Positions 1-11,400 of a DNA stretch of 64,000 nucleotides are shown here, piece by piece; position 1 is the first letter of the stretch; every line of letters starts with the position of its first letter. The DNA comes from Auanema rhodensis (taxonomy: Eukaryota; Nematoda; Chromadorea; Rhabditida; Rhabditidae). The position numbers and the translations under genes are program-made. The stretch covers positions 3,410,001 to 3,474,000 of the forward strand of contig OZ059895.1 in NCBI GenBank assembly GCA_964057225.1, read 5' to 3'. Under the pieces are notes generated by a model. The model was not told the DNA's origin and searched no databases. It saw nothing but the letters and a program-made list of their open reading frames with translations.

Positions 1-14
1 ACAAAAAAATTGGA

Positions 15-26
15 ATGTGATCACAT
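15..26. repeat. 12-bp perfect palindrome near monomer start
   Basis: ATGTGATCACAT equals its own reverse complement and sits at monomer positions 15-26 in most copies. Two recurring variants break it: GTGGTCAC and CTGATC. The dyad could be a protein site or could extrude as a small cruciform; both are inferences. Confidence 0.85.
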
Positions 27-46
27 GTTCTGATGTTTTGAAGGGC

Positions 47-75
47 ATGTTTTACTAGCCTACGTAGGAAAACAT
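47..75. repeat. Nested inverted repeat around a 10-bp palindrome
   Basis: ATGTTTT (47-53) and AAAACAT (69-75) are reverse complements. Between them lies the 10-bp palindrome CCTACGTAGG (59-68), offset by an unpaired ACTAG on the left. The element recurs at monomer positions 47-75 throughout the array. A minority of copies have changes in it, for example GCCTTCGTAGG at 44609 and TTTTAGTAGCC at 26288, 30194, 33594, 35903 and 38212. Confidence 0.8.
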
Positions 76-276
76 CCATTCAAGCAACAGAACTTGGGAA
101 GATCCATGTCTGATTAGACGGTCAGTTCATTATTTAAGGGTAACCTGTGCTGCGTATATTTTATGGGTGTACAAAAATCAAAGTTCTTAATCAAAGTTTA
201 GAAAACAAACTGAGTGAAAGTTGAAAAAATCTGAATTAAAATCTTTCCAACATAGTGTTCAACATATGATATATTA

Positions 277-293
277 CTATCTTTACAAGATAG
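277..293. repeat. 7-bp inverted repeat with 3-nt spacer at monomer end
   Basis: CTATCTT, then TAC, then AAGATAG form a perfect 7-bp stem just before each monomer junction. It lies in the tail shared by long and short monomers. A common variant ending in AAAATAG (first seen near 490-503) and another with AAAAGATAG (from about 42055) shorten or alter the stem. Confidence 0.8.
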
Positions 294-504
294 ATACAAA
301 AAAATTGGAATGTGATCACATGTTCTGATGCTTTGAAGGGCATGTTTTACTAGCCTACGTAGGAAAACATCCGTTCAAGCAACAGAACTTGGGAAGATCC
401 ATGTCTGATTAGACGGTCAGTTCATTATCTAAGGGTAACCTGTGCTGCGTATAATTTATGGGTGTACAAAAATCAAAGTTTATTACTATCTTTACAAAAT
501 AGAT

Positions 505-798
505 ACAAAAAAATTGGAATGTGATCACATGTTCTGATGTTTTGAAGGGCATGTTTTACTAGCCTACGTAGGAAAACATCCATTCAAGCAACAGAACTAG
601 GAAAGATCCATGTCTGATTAGTCGGTCAGTTCATTATTTAAGGGTAACCTGTGCTGCGTATAATTTATGGGTGTACAAAAATCAAAGTTCTTAATCAAAG
701 TTTAAAAAACAAACTGAATAAAAGTTAGAAAATCTGAATTAAAATCTTTCCAACATAGTGTTCAACATATGATATATTACTATCTTTACAAGATAGAT
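505..798. repeat. Exemplar long monomer, class Lb (294 bp)
   Basis: Lb is recognised by AAAATCAAAGTTCTTAATC followed by CTGAATAAAAGTTAG. Its first 185 bp are the short-monomer sequence. An extra 85 bp follow (690-774 here), then the common 24-bp tail TATTACTATC to AGATAGAT. Lb copies usually carry ACTAGGAAAG and AGTCGG in the shared part, as Sh does. Lb occurs across the window. Confidence 0.95.
690..774. repeat. 85-bp length-polymorphic segment (long monomers only)
   Basis: Aligning a long and a short monomer gives one gap of exactly 85 bp: both share AATCAAAGTT on the left and TATTACTATC on the right. The segment begins CTTAATCAAAGTT, so a second copy of the 10-bp motif AATCAAAGTT sits just inside its left edge, and it ends CATATGATA. 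It has about 19 G or C bases in 85, more AT-rich than the rest of the monomer. I see no target-site duplication or terminal inverted repeat, so a mobile element is not supported. Whether it was gained or lost is not shown. Confidence 0.9.
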
Positions 799-1007
799 AC
801 AAAAAAATTGGAATGTGATCACATGTTCTGATGCTTTGAAGGGCATGTTTTACTAGCCTACGTAGGAAAACATCCATTCAAGCAACAGAACTAGGAAAGA
901 TCCATGTCTGATTAGTCGGTCAGTTCATTATTTAAGGGTAACCTGTGCTGCGTATAATTTATGGGTGTACAAAAATCAAAGTTTATTACTATCTTTACAA
1001 GATAGAT
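799..1007. repeat. Exemplar short monomer (Sh, 209 bp)
   Basis: This is a representative of the 103 short monomers. It runs from the anchor ACAAAAAAATTGG to CTTTACAAGATAGAT. About 73 of 209 bases are G or C. It lacks the 85-bp segment found in long monomers: the motif AATCAAAGTT is joined directly to TATTACTATC. Common variants among Sh copies are GTGGTCAC for GTGATCAC, CCGTTC for CCATTC, TTAATTAAGG for TTATTTAAGG, and ends in AAAATAG or AAAAGATAG instead of CAAGATAG. In the right half, some copies end in GATTTC and make the next monomer one base longer. Confidence 0.97.
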
Positions 1008-1302
1008 ACAAAAAAATTGGAATGTGATCACATGTTCTGATGCTTTGAAGGGCATGTTTTACTAGCCTACGTAGGAAAACATCCATTCAAGCAACAGAAC
1101 TAGGAAAGATCCATGTCTGATTAGACGGTCAGTTCATTATTTAAGGGTAACCTGTGCTGCGTATATTTTATGGGTGTACAAACAACAAGGTTCTTAATCA
1201 AAGTTTAGAAAACAAACTGAGTGAAAGTTGAAAAAATCTGAATTAAAATCTTTCCAACATAGTGTTCAACATATGATATATTACTATCTTTACAAGATAG
1301 AT
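1008..1302. repeat. Exemplar long monomer, class La (295 bp)
   Basis: La is recognised by AACAACAAGGTTC followed by TTTAGAAAACAAACTGAGTG and GTTGAAAAAATC. It usually also has TATATTTTATGG where Lb and Sh have TATAATTTATGG, and often CTTGGGAAG with AGACGG. It is one base longer than Lb. La dominates regions I, II and V and is a minority in region VII. Several copies carry linked private variants useful as markers, such as CTGATC in the first palindrome or the TTGCAAT plus TTTTAGTAG pair. Confidence 0.95.
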
Positions 1303-4300
1303 ACAAAAAAATTGGAATGTGATCACATGTTCTGATGCTTTGAAGGGCATGTTTTACTAGCCTACGTAGGAAAACATCCATTCAAGCAACAGAACTAGGA
1401 AAGATCCATGTCTGATTAGACGGTCAGTTCATTATTTAAGGGTAACCTGTGCTGCGTATATTTTATGGGTGTACAAACAACAAGGTTCTTAATCAAAGTT
1501 TAGAAAACAAACTGAGTGAAAGTTGAAAAAATCTGAATTAAAATCTTTCCAACATAGTGTTCAACATATGATATATTACTATCTTTACAAGATAGATACA
1601 AAAAAATTGGAATGTGATCACATGTTCTGATGCTTTGAAGGGCATGTTTTACTAGCCTACGTAGGAAAACATCCATTCAAGCAACAGAACTTGGGAAGAT
1701 CCATGTCTGATTAGACGGTCAGTTCATTATTTAAGGGTAACCTGTGCTGCGTATATTTTATGGGTGTACAAACAACAAGGTTCTTAATCAAAGTTTAGAA
1801 AACAAACTGAGTGAAAGTTGAAAAAATCTGAATTAAAATCTTTCCAACATAGTGTTCAACATATGATATATTACTATCTTTACAAGATAGATACAAAAAA
1901 ATTGGAATGTGATCACATGTTCTGATGCTTTGAAGGGCATGTTTTACTAGCCTACGTAGGAAAACATCCGTTCAAGCAACAGAACTTGGGAAGATCCATG
2001 TCTGATTAGACGGTCAGTTCATTATTTAAGGGTAACCTGTGCTGCGTATAATTTATGGGTGTACAAAAATCAAAGTTTATTACTATCTTTACAAAATAGA
2101 TACAAAAAAATTGGAATGTGATCACATGTTCTGATGTTTTGAAGGGCATGTTTTACTAGCCTACGTAGGAAAACATCCATTCAAGCAACAGAACTAGGAA
2201 AGATCCATGTCTGATTAGTCGGTCAGTTCATTATTTAAGGGTAACCTGTGCTGCGTATAATTTATGGGTGTACAAAAATCAAAGTTCTTAATCAAAGTTT
2301 AAAAAACAAACTGAATAAAAGTTAGAAAATCTGAATTAAAATCTTTCCAACATAGTGTTCAACATATGATATATTACTATCTTTACAAAATAGATACAAA
2401 AAAATTGGAATGTGATCACATGTTCTGATGCTTTGAAGGGCATGTTTTACTAGCCTACGTAGGAAAACATCCATTCAACCAACAGAACTAGGAAAGATCC
2501 ATGTCTGATTAGTCGGTCAGTTCATTATTTAAGGGTAACCTGTGCTGCGTATAATTTATGGGTGTACAAAAATCAAAGTTTATTACTATCTTTACAAGAT
2601 AGATACAAAAAAATTGGAATGTGATCACATGTTCTGATGCTTTGAAGGGCATGTTTTACAAGCCTACGTAGGAAAACATCCGTTCAAGCAACAGAACTTG
2701 GGAAGATCCATGTCTGATTAGACGGTCAGTTCATTATTTAAGGGTAACCTGTGCTGCGTATAATTTATGGGTGTACAAAAATCAAAGTTTATTACTATCT
2801 TTACAAAATAGATACAAAAAAATTGGAATGTGATCACATGTTCTGATGTTTTGAAGGGCATGTTTTACTAGCCTACGTAGGAAAACATCCATTCAAGCAA
2901 CAGAACTAGGAAAGATCCATGTCTGATTAGTCGATCAGTTCATTATTTAAGGGTAACCTGTGCTGCGTATAATTTATGGGTGTACAAAAATCAAAGTTCT
3001 TAATCAAAGTTTAAAAAACAAACTGAATAAAAGTTAGAAAATCTGAATTAAAATCTTTCCAACATAGTGTTCAACATATGATATATTACTATCTTTACAA
3101 GATAGATACAAAAAAATTGGAATGTGATCACATGTTCTGATGCTTTGAAGGGCATGTTTTACTAGCCTACGTAGGAAAACATCCATTCAAGCAACAGAAC
3201 TAGGAAAGATCCATGTCTGATTAGTCGGTCAGTTCATTATTTAAGGGTAACCTGTGCTGCGTATAATTTATGGGTGTACAAAAATCAAAGTTTATTACTA
3301 TCTTTACAAGATAGATACAAAAAAATTGGAATCTGATCACATGTTCTGATGCTTTGAAGGGCATGTTTTACTAGCCTACGTAGGAAAACATCCGTTCAAG
3401 CAACAGAACTTGGGAAGATCCATGTCTGATTAGACGGTCAGTTCATTATTTAAGGGTAACCTGTGCTGCGTATATTTTATGGGTGTACAAACAACAAGGT
3501 TCTTAATCAAAGTTTAGAAAACAAACTGAGTGAAAGTTGAAAAAATCTGAATTAAAATCTTTCCAACATAGTGTTCAACATATGATATATTACTATCTTT
3601 ACAAGATAGATACAAAAAAATTGGAATGTGGTCACATGTTCTGATGCTTTGAAGGGCATGTTTTACTAGCCTACGTAGGAAAACATTCGTTCAAGCAACA
3701 GAACTTGGAAAGATCCATGTCTGATTAGTCGGTCATTTCATTATTTAAGGGTAACCTGTGCTGCGTATAATTTATGGGTGTACAAAAATCAAAGTTTATT
3801 ACTATCTTTACAAGATAGATACAAAAAAATTGGAATGTGATCACATGTTCTGATGCTTTGAAGGGCATGTTTTACTAGCCTACGTAGGAAAACATCCATT
3901 CAAGCAACAGAACTTGGTAAGATCCATGTCTGATTAGACGGTCAGTTCATTATTTAAGGGTAACCTGTGCTGCGTATATTTTATGGGTGTACAAACAACA
4001 AGGTTCTTAATCAAAGTTTAGAAAACAAACTGAGTGAAAGTTGAAAAAATCTGAATTAAAATCTTTCCAACATAGTGTTCAACATATGATATATTACTAT
4101 CTTTACAAGATAGATACAAAAAAATTGGAATGTGATCACATGTTCTGATGCTTTGAAGGGCATGTTTTACTAGCCTACGTAGGAAAACATCCATTCAAGC
4201 AACAGAACTAGGAAAGATCCATGTCTGATTAGTCGGTCAGTTCATTATTTAAGGGTAACCTGTGCTGCGTATAATTTATGGGTGTACAAAAATCAAAGTT

Positions 4301-7300
4301 TATTACTATCTTTACAAGATAGATACAAAAAAATTGGAATCTGATCACATGTTCTGATGCTTTGAAGGGCATGTTTTACTAGCCTACGTAGGAAAACATC
4401 CGTTCAAGCAACAGAACTTGGGAAGATCCATGTCTGATTAGACGGTCAGTTCATTATTTAAGGGTAACCTGTGCTGCGTATATTTTATGGGTGTACAAAC
4501 AACAAGGTTCTTAATCAAAGTTTAGAAAACAAACTGAGTGAAAGTTGAAAAAATCTGAATTAAAATCTTTCCAACATAGTGTTCAACATATGATATATTA
4601 CTATCTTTACAAGATAGATACAAAAAAATTGGAATGTGGTCACATGTTCTGATGCTTTGAAGGGCATGTTTTACTAGCCTACGTAGGAAAACATTCGTTC
4701 AAGCAACAGAACTTGGAAAGATCCATGTCTGATTAGTCGGTCATTTCATTATTTAAGGGTAACCTGTGCTGCGTATAATTTATGGGTGTACAAAAATCAA
4801 AGTTTATTACTATCTTTACAAGATAGATACAAAAAAATTGGAATGTGATCACATGTTCTGATGCTTTGAAGGGCATGTTTTACTAGCCTACGTAGGAAAA
4901 CATCCATTCAAGCAACAGAACTTGGTAAGATCCATGTCTGATTAGACGGTCAGTTCATTATTTAAGGGTAACCTGTGCTGCGTATATTTTATGGGTGTAC
5001 AAACAACAAGGTTCTTAATCAAAGTTTAGAAAACAAACTGAGTGAAAGTTGAAAAAATCTGAATTAAAATCTTTCCAACATAGTGTTCAACATATGATAT
5101 ATTACTATCTTTACAAGATAGATACAAAAAAATTGGAATGTGATCACATGTTCTGATGCTTTGAAGGGCATGTTTTACTAGCCTACGTAGGAAAACATCC
5201 GTTCAAGCAACAGAACTTGGGAAGATCCATGTCTGATTAGACGGTCAGTTCATTATTTAAGGGTAACCTGTGCTGCGTATAATTTATGGGTGTACAAAAA
5301 TCAAAGTTTATTACTATCTTTACAAAATAGATACAAAAAAATTGGAATGTGATCACATGTTCTGATGTTTTGAAGGGCATGTTTTACTAGCCTACGTAGG
5401 AAAACATCCATTCAAGCAACAGAACTTGGTAAGATCCATGTCTGATTAGACGGTCAGTTCATTATTTAAGGGTAACCTGTGCTGCGTATATTTTATGGGT
5501 GTACAAACAACAAGGTTCTTAATCAAAGTTTAGAAAACAAACTGAGTGAAAGTTGAAAAAATCTGAATTAAAATCTTTCCAACATAGTGTTCAACATATG
5601 ATATATTACTATCTTTACAAGATAGATACAAAAAAATTGGAATCTGATCACATGTTCTGATGCTTTGAAGGGCATGTTTTACTAGCCTACGTAGGAAAAC
5701 ATCCGTTCAAGCAACAGAACTTGGGAAGATCCATGTCTGATTAGACGGTCAGTTCATTATTTAAGGGTAACCTGTGCTGCGTATATTTTATGGGTGTACA
5801 AACAACAAGGTTCTTAATCAAAGTTTAGAAAACAAACTGAGTGAAAGTTGAAAAAATCTGAATTAAAATCTTTCCAACATAGTGTTCAACATATGATATA
5901 TTACTATCTTTACAAGATAGATACAAAAAAATTGGAATGTGGTCACATGTTCTGATGCTTTGAAGGGCATGTTTTACTAGCCTACGTAGGAAAACATCCG
6001 TTTAAGCAACAGAACTTGGAAAGATCCATGTCTGATTAGTCGGTCAGTTCATTATTTAAGGGTAACCTGTGCTGCGTATAATTTATGGGTGTACAAAAAT
6101 CAAAGTTTATTACTATCTTTACAAGATAGATACAAAAAAATTGGAATGTGATCACATGTTCTGATGCTTTGAAGGGCATGTTTTACTAGCCTACGTAGGA
6201 AAACATCCATTCAAGCAACAGAACTTGGTAAGATCCATGTCTGATTAGACGGTCAGTTCATTATTTAAGGGTAACCTGTGCTGCGTATATTTTATGGGTG
6301 TACAAACAACAAGGTTCTTAATCAAAGTTTAGAAAACAAACTGAGTGAAAGTTGAAAAAATCTGAATTAAAATCTTTCCAACATAGTGTTCAACATATGA
6401 TATATTACTATCTTTACAAGATAGATACAAAAAAATTGGAATGTGATCACATGTTCTGATGCTTTGAAGGGCATGTTTTACTAGCCTACGTAGGAAAACA
6501 TCCGTTCAAGCAACAGAACTTGGGAAGATCCATGTCTGATTAGACGGTCAGTTCATTATTTAAGGGTAACCTGTGCTGCGTATAATTTATGGGTGTACAA
6601 AAATCAAAGTTTATTACTATCTTTACAAAATAGATACAAAAAAATTGGAATGTGATCACATGTTCTGATGTTTTGAAGGGCATGTTTTACTAGCCTACGT
6701 AGGAAAACATCCATTCAAGCAACAGAACTTGGTAAGATCCATGTCTGATTAGACGGTCAGTTCATTATTTAAGGGTAACCTGTGCTGCGTATATTTTATG
6801 GGTGTACAAACAACAAGGTTCTTAATCAAAGTTTAGAAAACAAACTGAGTGAAAGTTGAAAAAATCTGAATTAAAATCTTTCCAACATAGTGTTCAACAT
6901 ATGATATATTACTATCTTTACAAGATAGATACAAAAAAATTGGAATCTGATCACATGTTCTGATGCTTTGAAGGGCATGTTTTACTAGCCTACGTAGGAA
7001 AACATCCGTTCAAGCAACAGAACTTGGGAAGATCCATGTCTGATTAGACGGTCAGTTCATTATTTAAGGGTAACCTGTGCTGCGTATATTTTATGGGTGT
7101 ACAAACAACAAGGTTCTTAATCAAAGTTTAGAAAACAAACTGAGTGAAAGTTGAAAAATCTGAATTAAAATCTTTCCAACATAGTGTTCAACATATGATA
7201 TATTACTATCTTTACAAGATAGATACAAAAAAATTGGAATGTGGTCACATGTTCTGATGCTTTGAAGGGCATGTTTTACTAGCCTACGTAGGAAAACATC

Positions 7301-8440
7301 CGTTCAAGCAACAGAACTTGGGAAGATCCATGTCTGATTAGACGGTCAGTTCATTATCTAAGGGTAACCTGTGCTGCGTATAATTTATGGGTGTACAAAA
7401 ATCAAAGTTTATTACTATCTTTACAAAATAGATACAAAAAAATTGGAATGTGATCACATGTTCTGATGTTTTGAAGGGCATGTTTTACTAGCCTACGTAG
7501 GAAAACATCCATTCAAGCAACAGAACTAGGAAAGATCCATGTCTGATTAGTCGGTCAGTTCATTATTTAAGGGTAACCTGTGCTGCGTATAATTTATGGG
7601 TGTACAAAAATCAAAGTTCTTAATCAAAGTTTAAAAAACAAACTGAATAAAAGTTAGAAAATCTGAATTAAAATCTTTCCAACATAGTGTTCAACATATG
7701 ATATATTACTATCTTTACAAGATAGATACAAAAAAATTGGAATGTGATCACATGTTCTGATGCTTTGAAGGGCATGTTTTACTAGCCTACGTAGGAAAAC
7801 ATCCATTCAAGCAACAGAACTAGGAAAGATCCATGTCTGATTAGTCGGTCAGTTCATTATTTAAGGGTAACCTGTGCTGCGTATAATTTATGGGTGTACA
7901 AAAATCAAAGTTTATTACTATCTTTACAAGATAGATACAAAAAAATTGGAATGTGATCACATGTTCTGATGCTTTGAAGGGCATGTTTTACTAGCCTACG
8001 TAGGAAAACATCCATTCAAGCAACAGAACTAGGAAAGATCCATGTCTGATTAGACGGTCAGTTCATTATTTAAGGGTAACCTGTGCTGCGTATATTTTAT
8101 GGGTGTACAAACAACAAGGTTCTTAATCAAAGTTTAGAAAACAAACTGAGTGAAAGTTGAAAAAATCTGAATTAAAATCTTTCCAACATAGTGTTCAACA
8201 TATGATATATTACTATCTTTACAAAATAGATACAAAAAAATTGGAATGTGATCACATGTTCTGATGCTTTGAAGGGCATGTTTTACTAGCCTACGTAGGA
8301 AAACATCCGTTCAAGCAACAGAACTTGGGAAGATCCATGTCTGATTAGACGGTCAGTTCATTATTTAAGGGTAACCTGTGCTGCGTATAATTTATGGGTG
8401 TACAAAAATCAAAGTTTATTACTATCTTTACAAAATAGAT

Positions 8441-11400
8441 ACAAAAAAATTGGAATGTGATCACATGTTCTGATGTTTTGAAGGGCATGTTTTACTAGCC
8501 TACGTAGGAAAACATCCATTCAAGCAACAGAACTTGGGAAGATCCATGTCTGATTAGACGGTCAGTTCATTATTTAAGGGTAACCTGTGCTGCGTATATT
8601 TTATGGGTGTACAAAAATCAAAGTTCTTAATCAAAGTTTAGAAAACAAACTGAGTGAAAGTTGAAAAAATCTGAATTAAAATCTTTCCAACATAGTGTTC
8701 AACATATGATATATTACTATCTTTACAAGATAGATACAAAAAAATTGGAATGTGATCACATGTTCTGATGCTTTGAAGGGCATGTTTTACTAGCCTACGT
8801 AGGAAAACATCCGTTCAAGCAACAGAACTTGGGAAGATCCATGTCTGATTAGACGGTCAGTTCATTATCTAAGGGTAACCTGTGCTGCGTATAATTTATG
8901 GGTGTACAAAAATCAAAGTTTATTACTATCTTTACAAAATAGATACAAAAAAATTGGAATGTGATCACATGTTCTGATGTTTTGAAGGGCATGTTTTACT
9001 AGCCTACGTAGGAAAACATCCATTCAAGCAACAGAACTAGGAAAGATCCATGTCTGATTAGTCGGTCAGTTCATTATTTAAGGGTAACCTGTGCTGCGTA
9101 TAATTTATGGGTGTACAAAAATCAAAGTTCTTAATCAAAGTTTAAAAAACAAACTGAATAAAAGTTAGAAAATCTGAATTAAAATCTTTCCAACATAGTG
9201 TTCAACATATGATATATTACTATCTTTACAAGATAGATACAAAAGAATTGGAATGTGATCACATGTTCTGATGCTTTGAAGGGCATGTTTTACTAGCCTA
9301 CGTAGGAAAACATCCATTCAAGCAACAGAACTAGGAAAGATCCATGTCTGATTAGTCGGTCAGTTCATTATTTAAGGGTAACCTGTGCTGCGTATAATTT
9401 ATGGGTGTACAAAAATCAAAGTTTATTACTATCTTTACAAGATAGATACAAAAAAATTGGAATGTGATCACATGTTCTGATGCTTTGAAGGGCATGTTTT
9501 ACTAGCCTACGTAGGAAAACATCCATTCAAGCAACAGAACTAGGAAAGATCCATGTCTGATTAGACGGTCAGTTCATTATTTAAGGGTAACCTGTGCTGC
9601 GTATATTTTATGGGTGTACAAACAACAAGGTTCTTAATCAAAGTTTAGAAAACAAACTGAGTGAAAGTTGAAAAAATCTGAATTAAAATCTTTCCAACAT
9701 AGTGTTCAACATATGATATATTACTATCTTTACAAGATAGATACAAAAAAATTGGAATGTGATCACATGTTCTGATGCTTTGAAGGGCATGTTTTACTAG
9801 CCTACGTAGGAAAACATCCATTCAAGCAACAGAACTAGGAAAGATCCATGTCTGATTAGACGGTCAGTTCATTATTTAAGGGTAACCTGTGCTGCGTATA
9901 TTTTATGGGTGTACAAACAACAAGGTTCTTAATCAAAGTTTAGAAAACAAACTGAGTGAAAGTTGAAAAAATCTGAATTAAAATCTTTCCAACATAGTGT
10001 TCAACATATGATATATTACTATCTTTACAAGATAGATACAAAAAAATTGGAATGTGATCACATGTTCTGATGCTTTGAAGGGCATGTTTTACTAGCCTAC
10101 GTAGGAAAACATCCATTCAAGCAACAGAACTTGGGAAGATCCATGTCTGATTAGACGGTCAGTTCATTATTTAAGGGTAACCTGTGCTGCGTATATTTTA
10201 TGGGTGTACAAACAACAAGGTTCTTAATCAAAGTTTAGAAAACAAACTGAGTGAAAGTTGAAAAAATCTGAATTAAAATCTTTCCAACATAGTGTTCAAC
10301 ATATGATATATTACTATCTTTACAAGATAGATACAAAAAAATTGGAATGTGATCACATGTTCTGATGCTTTGAAGGGCATGTTTTACTAGCCTACGTAGG
10401 AAAACATCCGTTCAAGCAACAGAACTTGGGAAGATCCATGTCTGATTAGACGGTCAGTTCATTATTTAAGGGTAACCTGTGCTGCGTATAATTTATGGGT
10501 GTACAAAAATCAAAGTTTATTACTATCTTTACAAAATAGATACAAAAAAATTGGAATGTGATCACATGTTCTGATGTTTTGAAGGGCATGTTTTACTAGC
10601 CTACGTAGGAAAACATCCATTCAAGCAACAGAACTAGGAAAGATCCATGTCTGATTAGTCGGTCAGTTCATTATTTAAGGGTAACCTGTGCTGCGTATAA
10701 TTTATGGGTGTACAAAAATCAAAGTTCTTAATCAAAGTTTAAAAAACAAACTGAATAAAAGTTAGAAAATCTGAATTAAAATCTTTCCAACATAGTGTTC
10801 AACATATGATATATTACTATCTTTACAAAATAGATACAAAAAAATTGGAATGTGATCACATGTTCTGATGCTTTGAAGGGCATGTTTTACTAGCCTACGT
10901 AGGAAAACATCCATTCAACCAACAGAACTAGGAAAGATCCATGTCTGATTAGTCGGTCAGTTCATTATTTAAGGGTAACCTGTGCTGCGTATAATTTATG
11001 GGTGTACAAAAATCAAAGTTTATTACTATCTTTACAAGATAGATACAAAAAAATTGGAATGTGATCACATGTTCTGATGCTTTGAAGGGCATGTTTTACA
11101 AGCCTACGTAGGAAAACATCCGTTCAAGCAACAGAACTTGGGAAGATCCATGTCTGATTAGACGGTCAGTTCATTATTTAAGGGTAACCTGTGCTGCGTA
11201 TAATTTATGGGTGTACAAAAATCAAAGTTTATTACTATCTTTACAAAATAGATACAAAAAAATTGGAATGTGATCACATGTTCTGATGTTTTGAAGGGCA
11301 TGTTTTACTAGCCTACGTAGGAAAACATCCATTCAAGCAACAGAACTAGGAAAGATCCATGTCTGATTAGTCGATCAGTTCATTATTTAAGGGTAACCTG

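Larger units (their letters stand above)
1..295. repeat. Hybrid monomer (Lb-type AAAATCAAAG in an La frame)
   Basis: The La marks CTTGGGAAG, AGACGG, TATATTTTATGG and the GAGTG block are present, but AACAACAAGG is replaced by the Lb/Sh sequence AAAATCAAAG. An apparent identical copy is at 8441-8735. A similar mixture occurs at 39882-40177. The switch falls around the left edge of the 85-bp segment. Confidence 0.75.
1..8440. repeat. Region I unit, copy 1 (8440 bp, 33 monomers)
   Basis: Monomer order by start: La-hybrid 1, Sh 296, Lb 505, Sh 799, La 1008, La 1303, La 1598, Sh 1893, Lb 2102, Sh 2396, Sh 2605, Lb 2814, Sh 3108, La 3317, Sh 3612, La 3821, Sh 4116, La 4325, Sh 4620, La 4829, Sh 5124, La 5333, La 5628, Sh 5923, La 6132, Sh 6427, La 6636, La 6931, Sh 7225, Lb 7434, Sh 7728, La 7937, Sh 8232. 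Lengths sum exactly to 8440 and the order restarts at 8441. Shorter duplications are nested inside: a 1008-bp Sh-La-Sh-La step (3108 to 4116) and a 1303-bp five-monomer step (5333 to 6636). The La at 6931 has lost one A in its A-run. Confidence 0.93.

Noticed and set aside
15-26. CRP-type bacterial operator (TGTGA and TCACA)
   Set aside because: The half-sites abut with no 6-bp spacer and the setting is a eukaryotic-type satellite, so the resemblance is incidental.
54-69. Pol III A-box or B-box suggesting a tRNA- or SINE-derived repeat
   Set aside because: TAGCCTACGTAGG fits the A-box only partly (mismatches at two defined positions), and GGTTCTTAATC fails the B-box consensus. No tRNA-like fold, poly-A tail or target-site duplication is seen.
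690-774. The 85-bp segment as a mobile-element insertion
   Set aside because: It has no terminal inverted repeats, no target-site duplication and no coding capacity. A plain deletion or insertion is sufficient.
3680-3705. CENP-B-box-like motif (ATTCGTTCAAGC)
   Set aside because: TTCG and the following A are at matching positions, but the required CGGG is AACA here. TTCG in Lc monomers is also not followed by the consensus.
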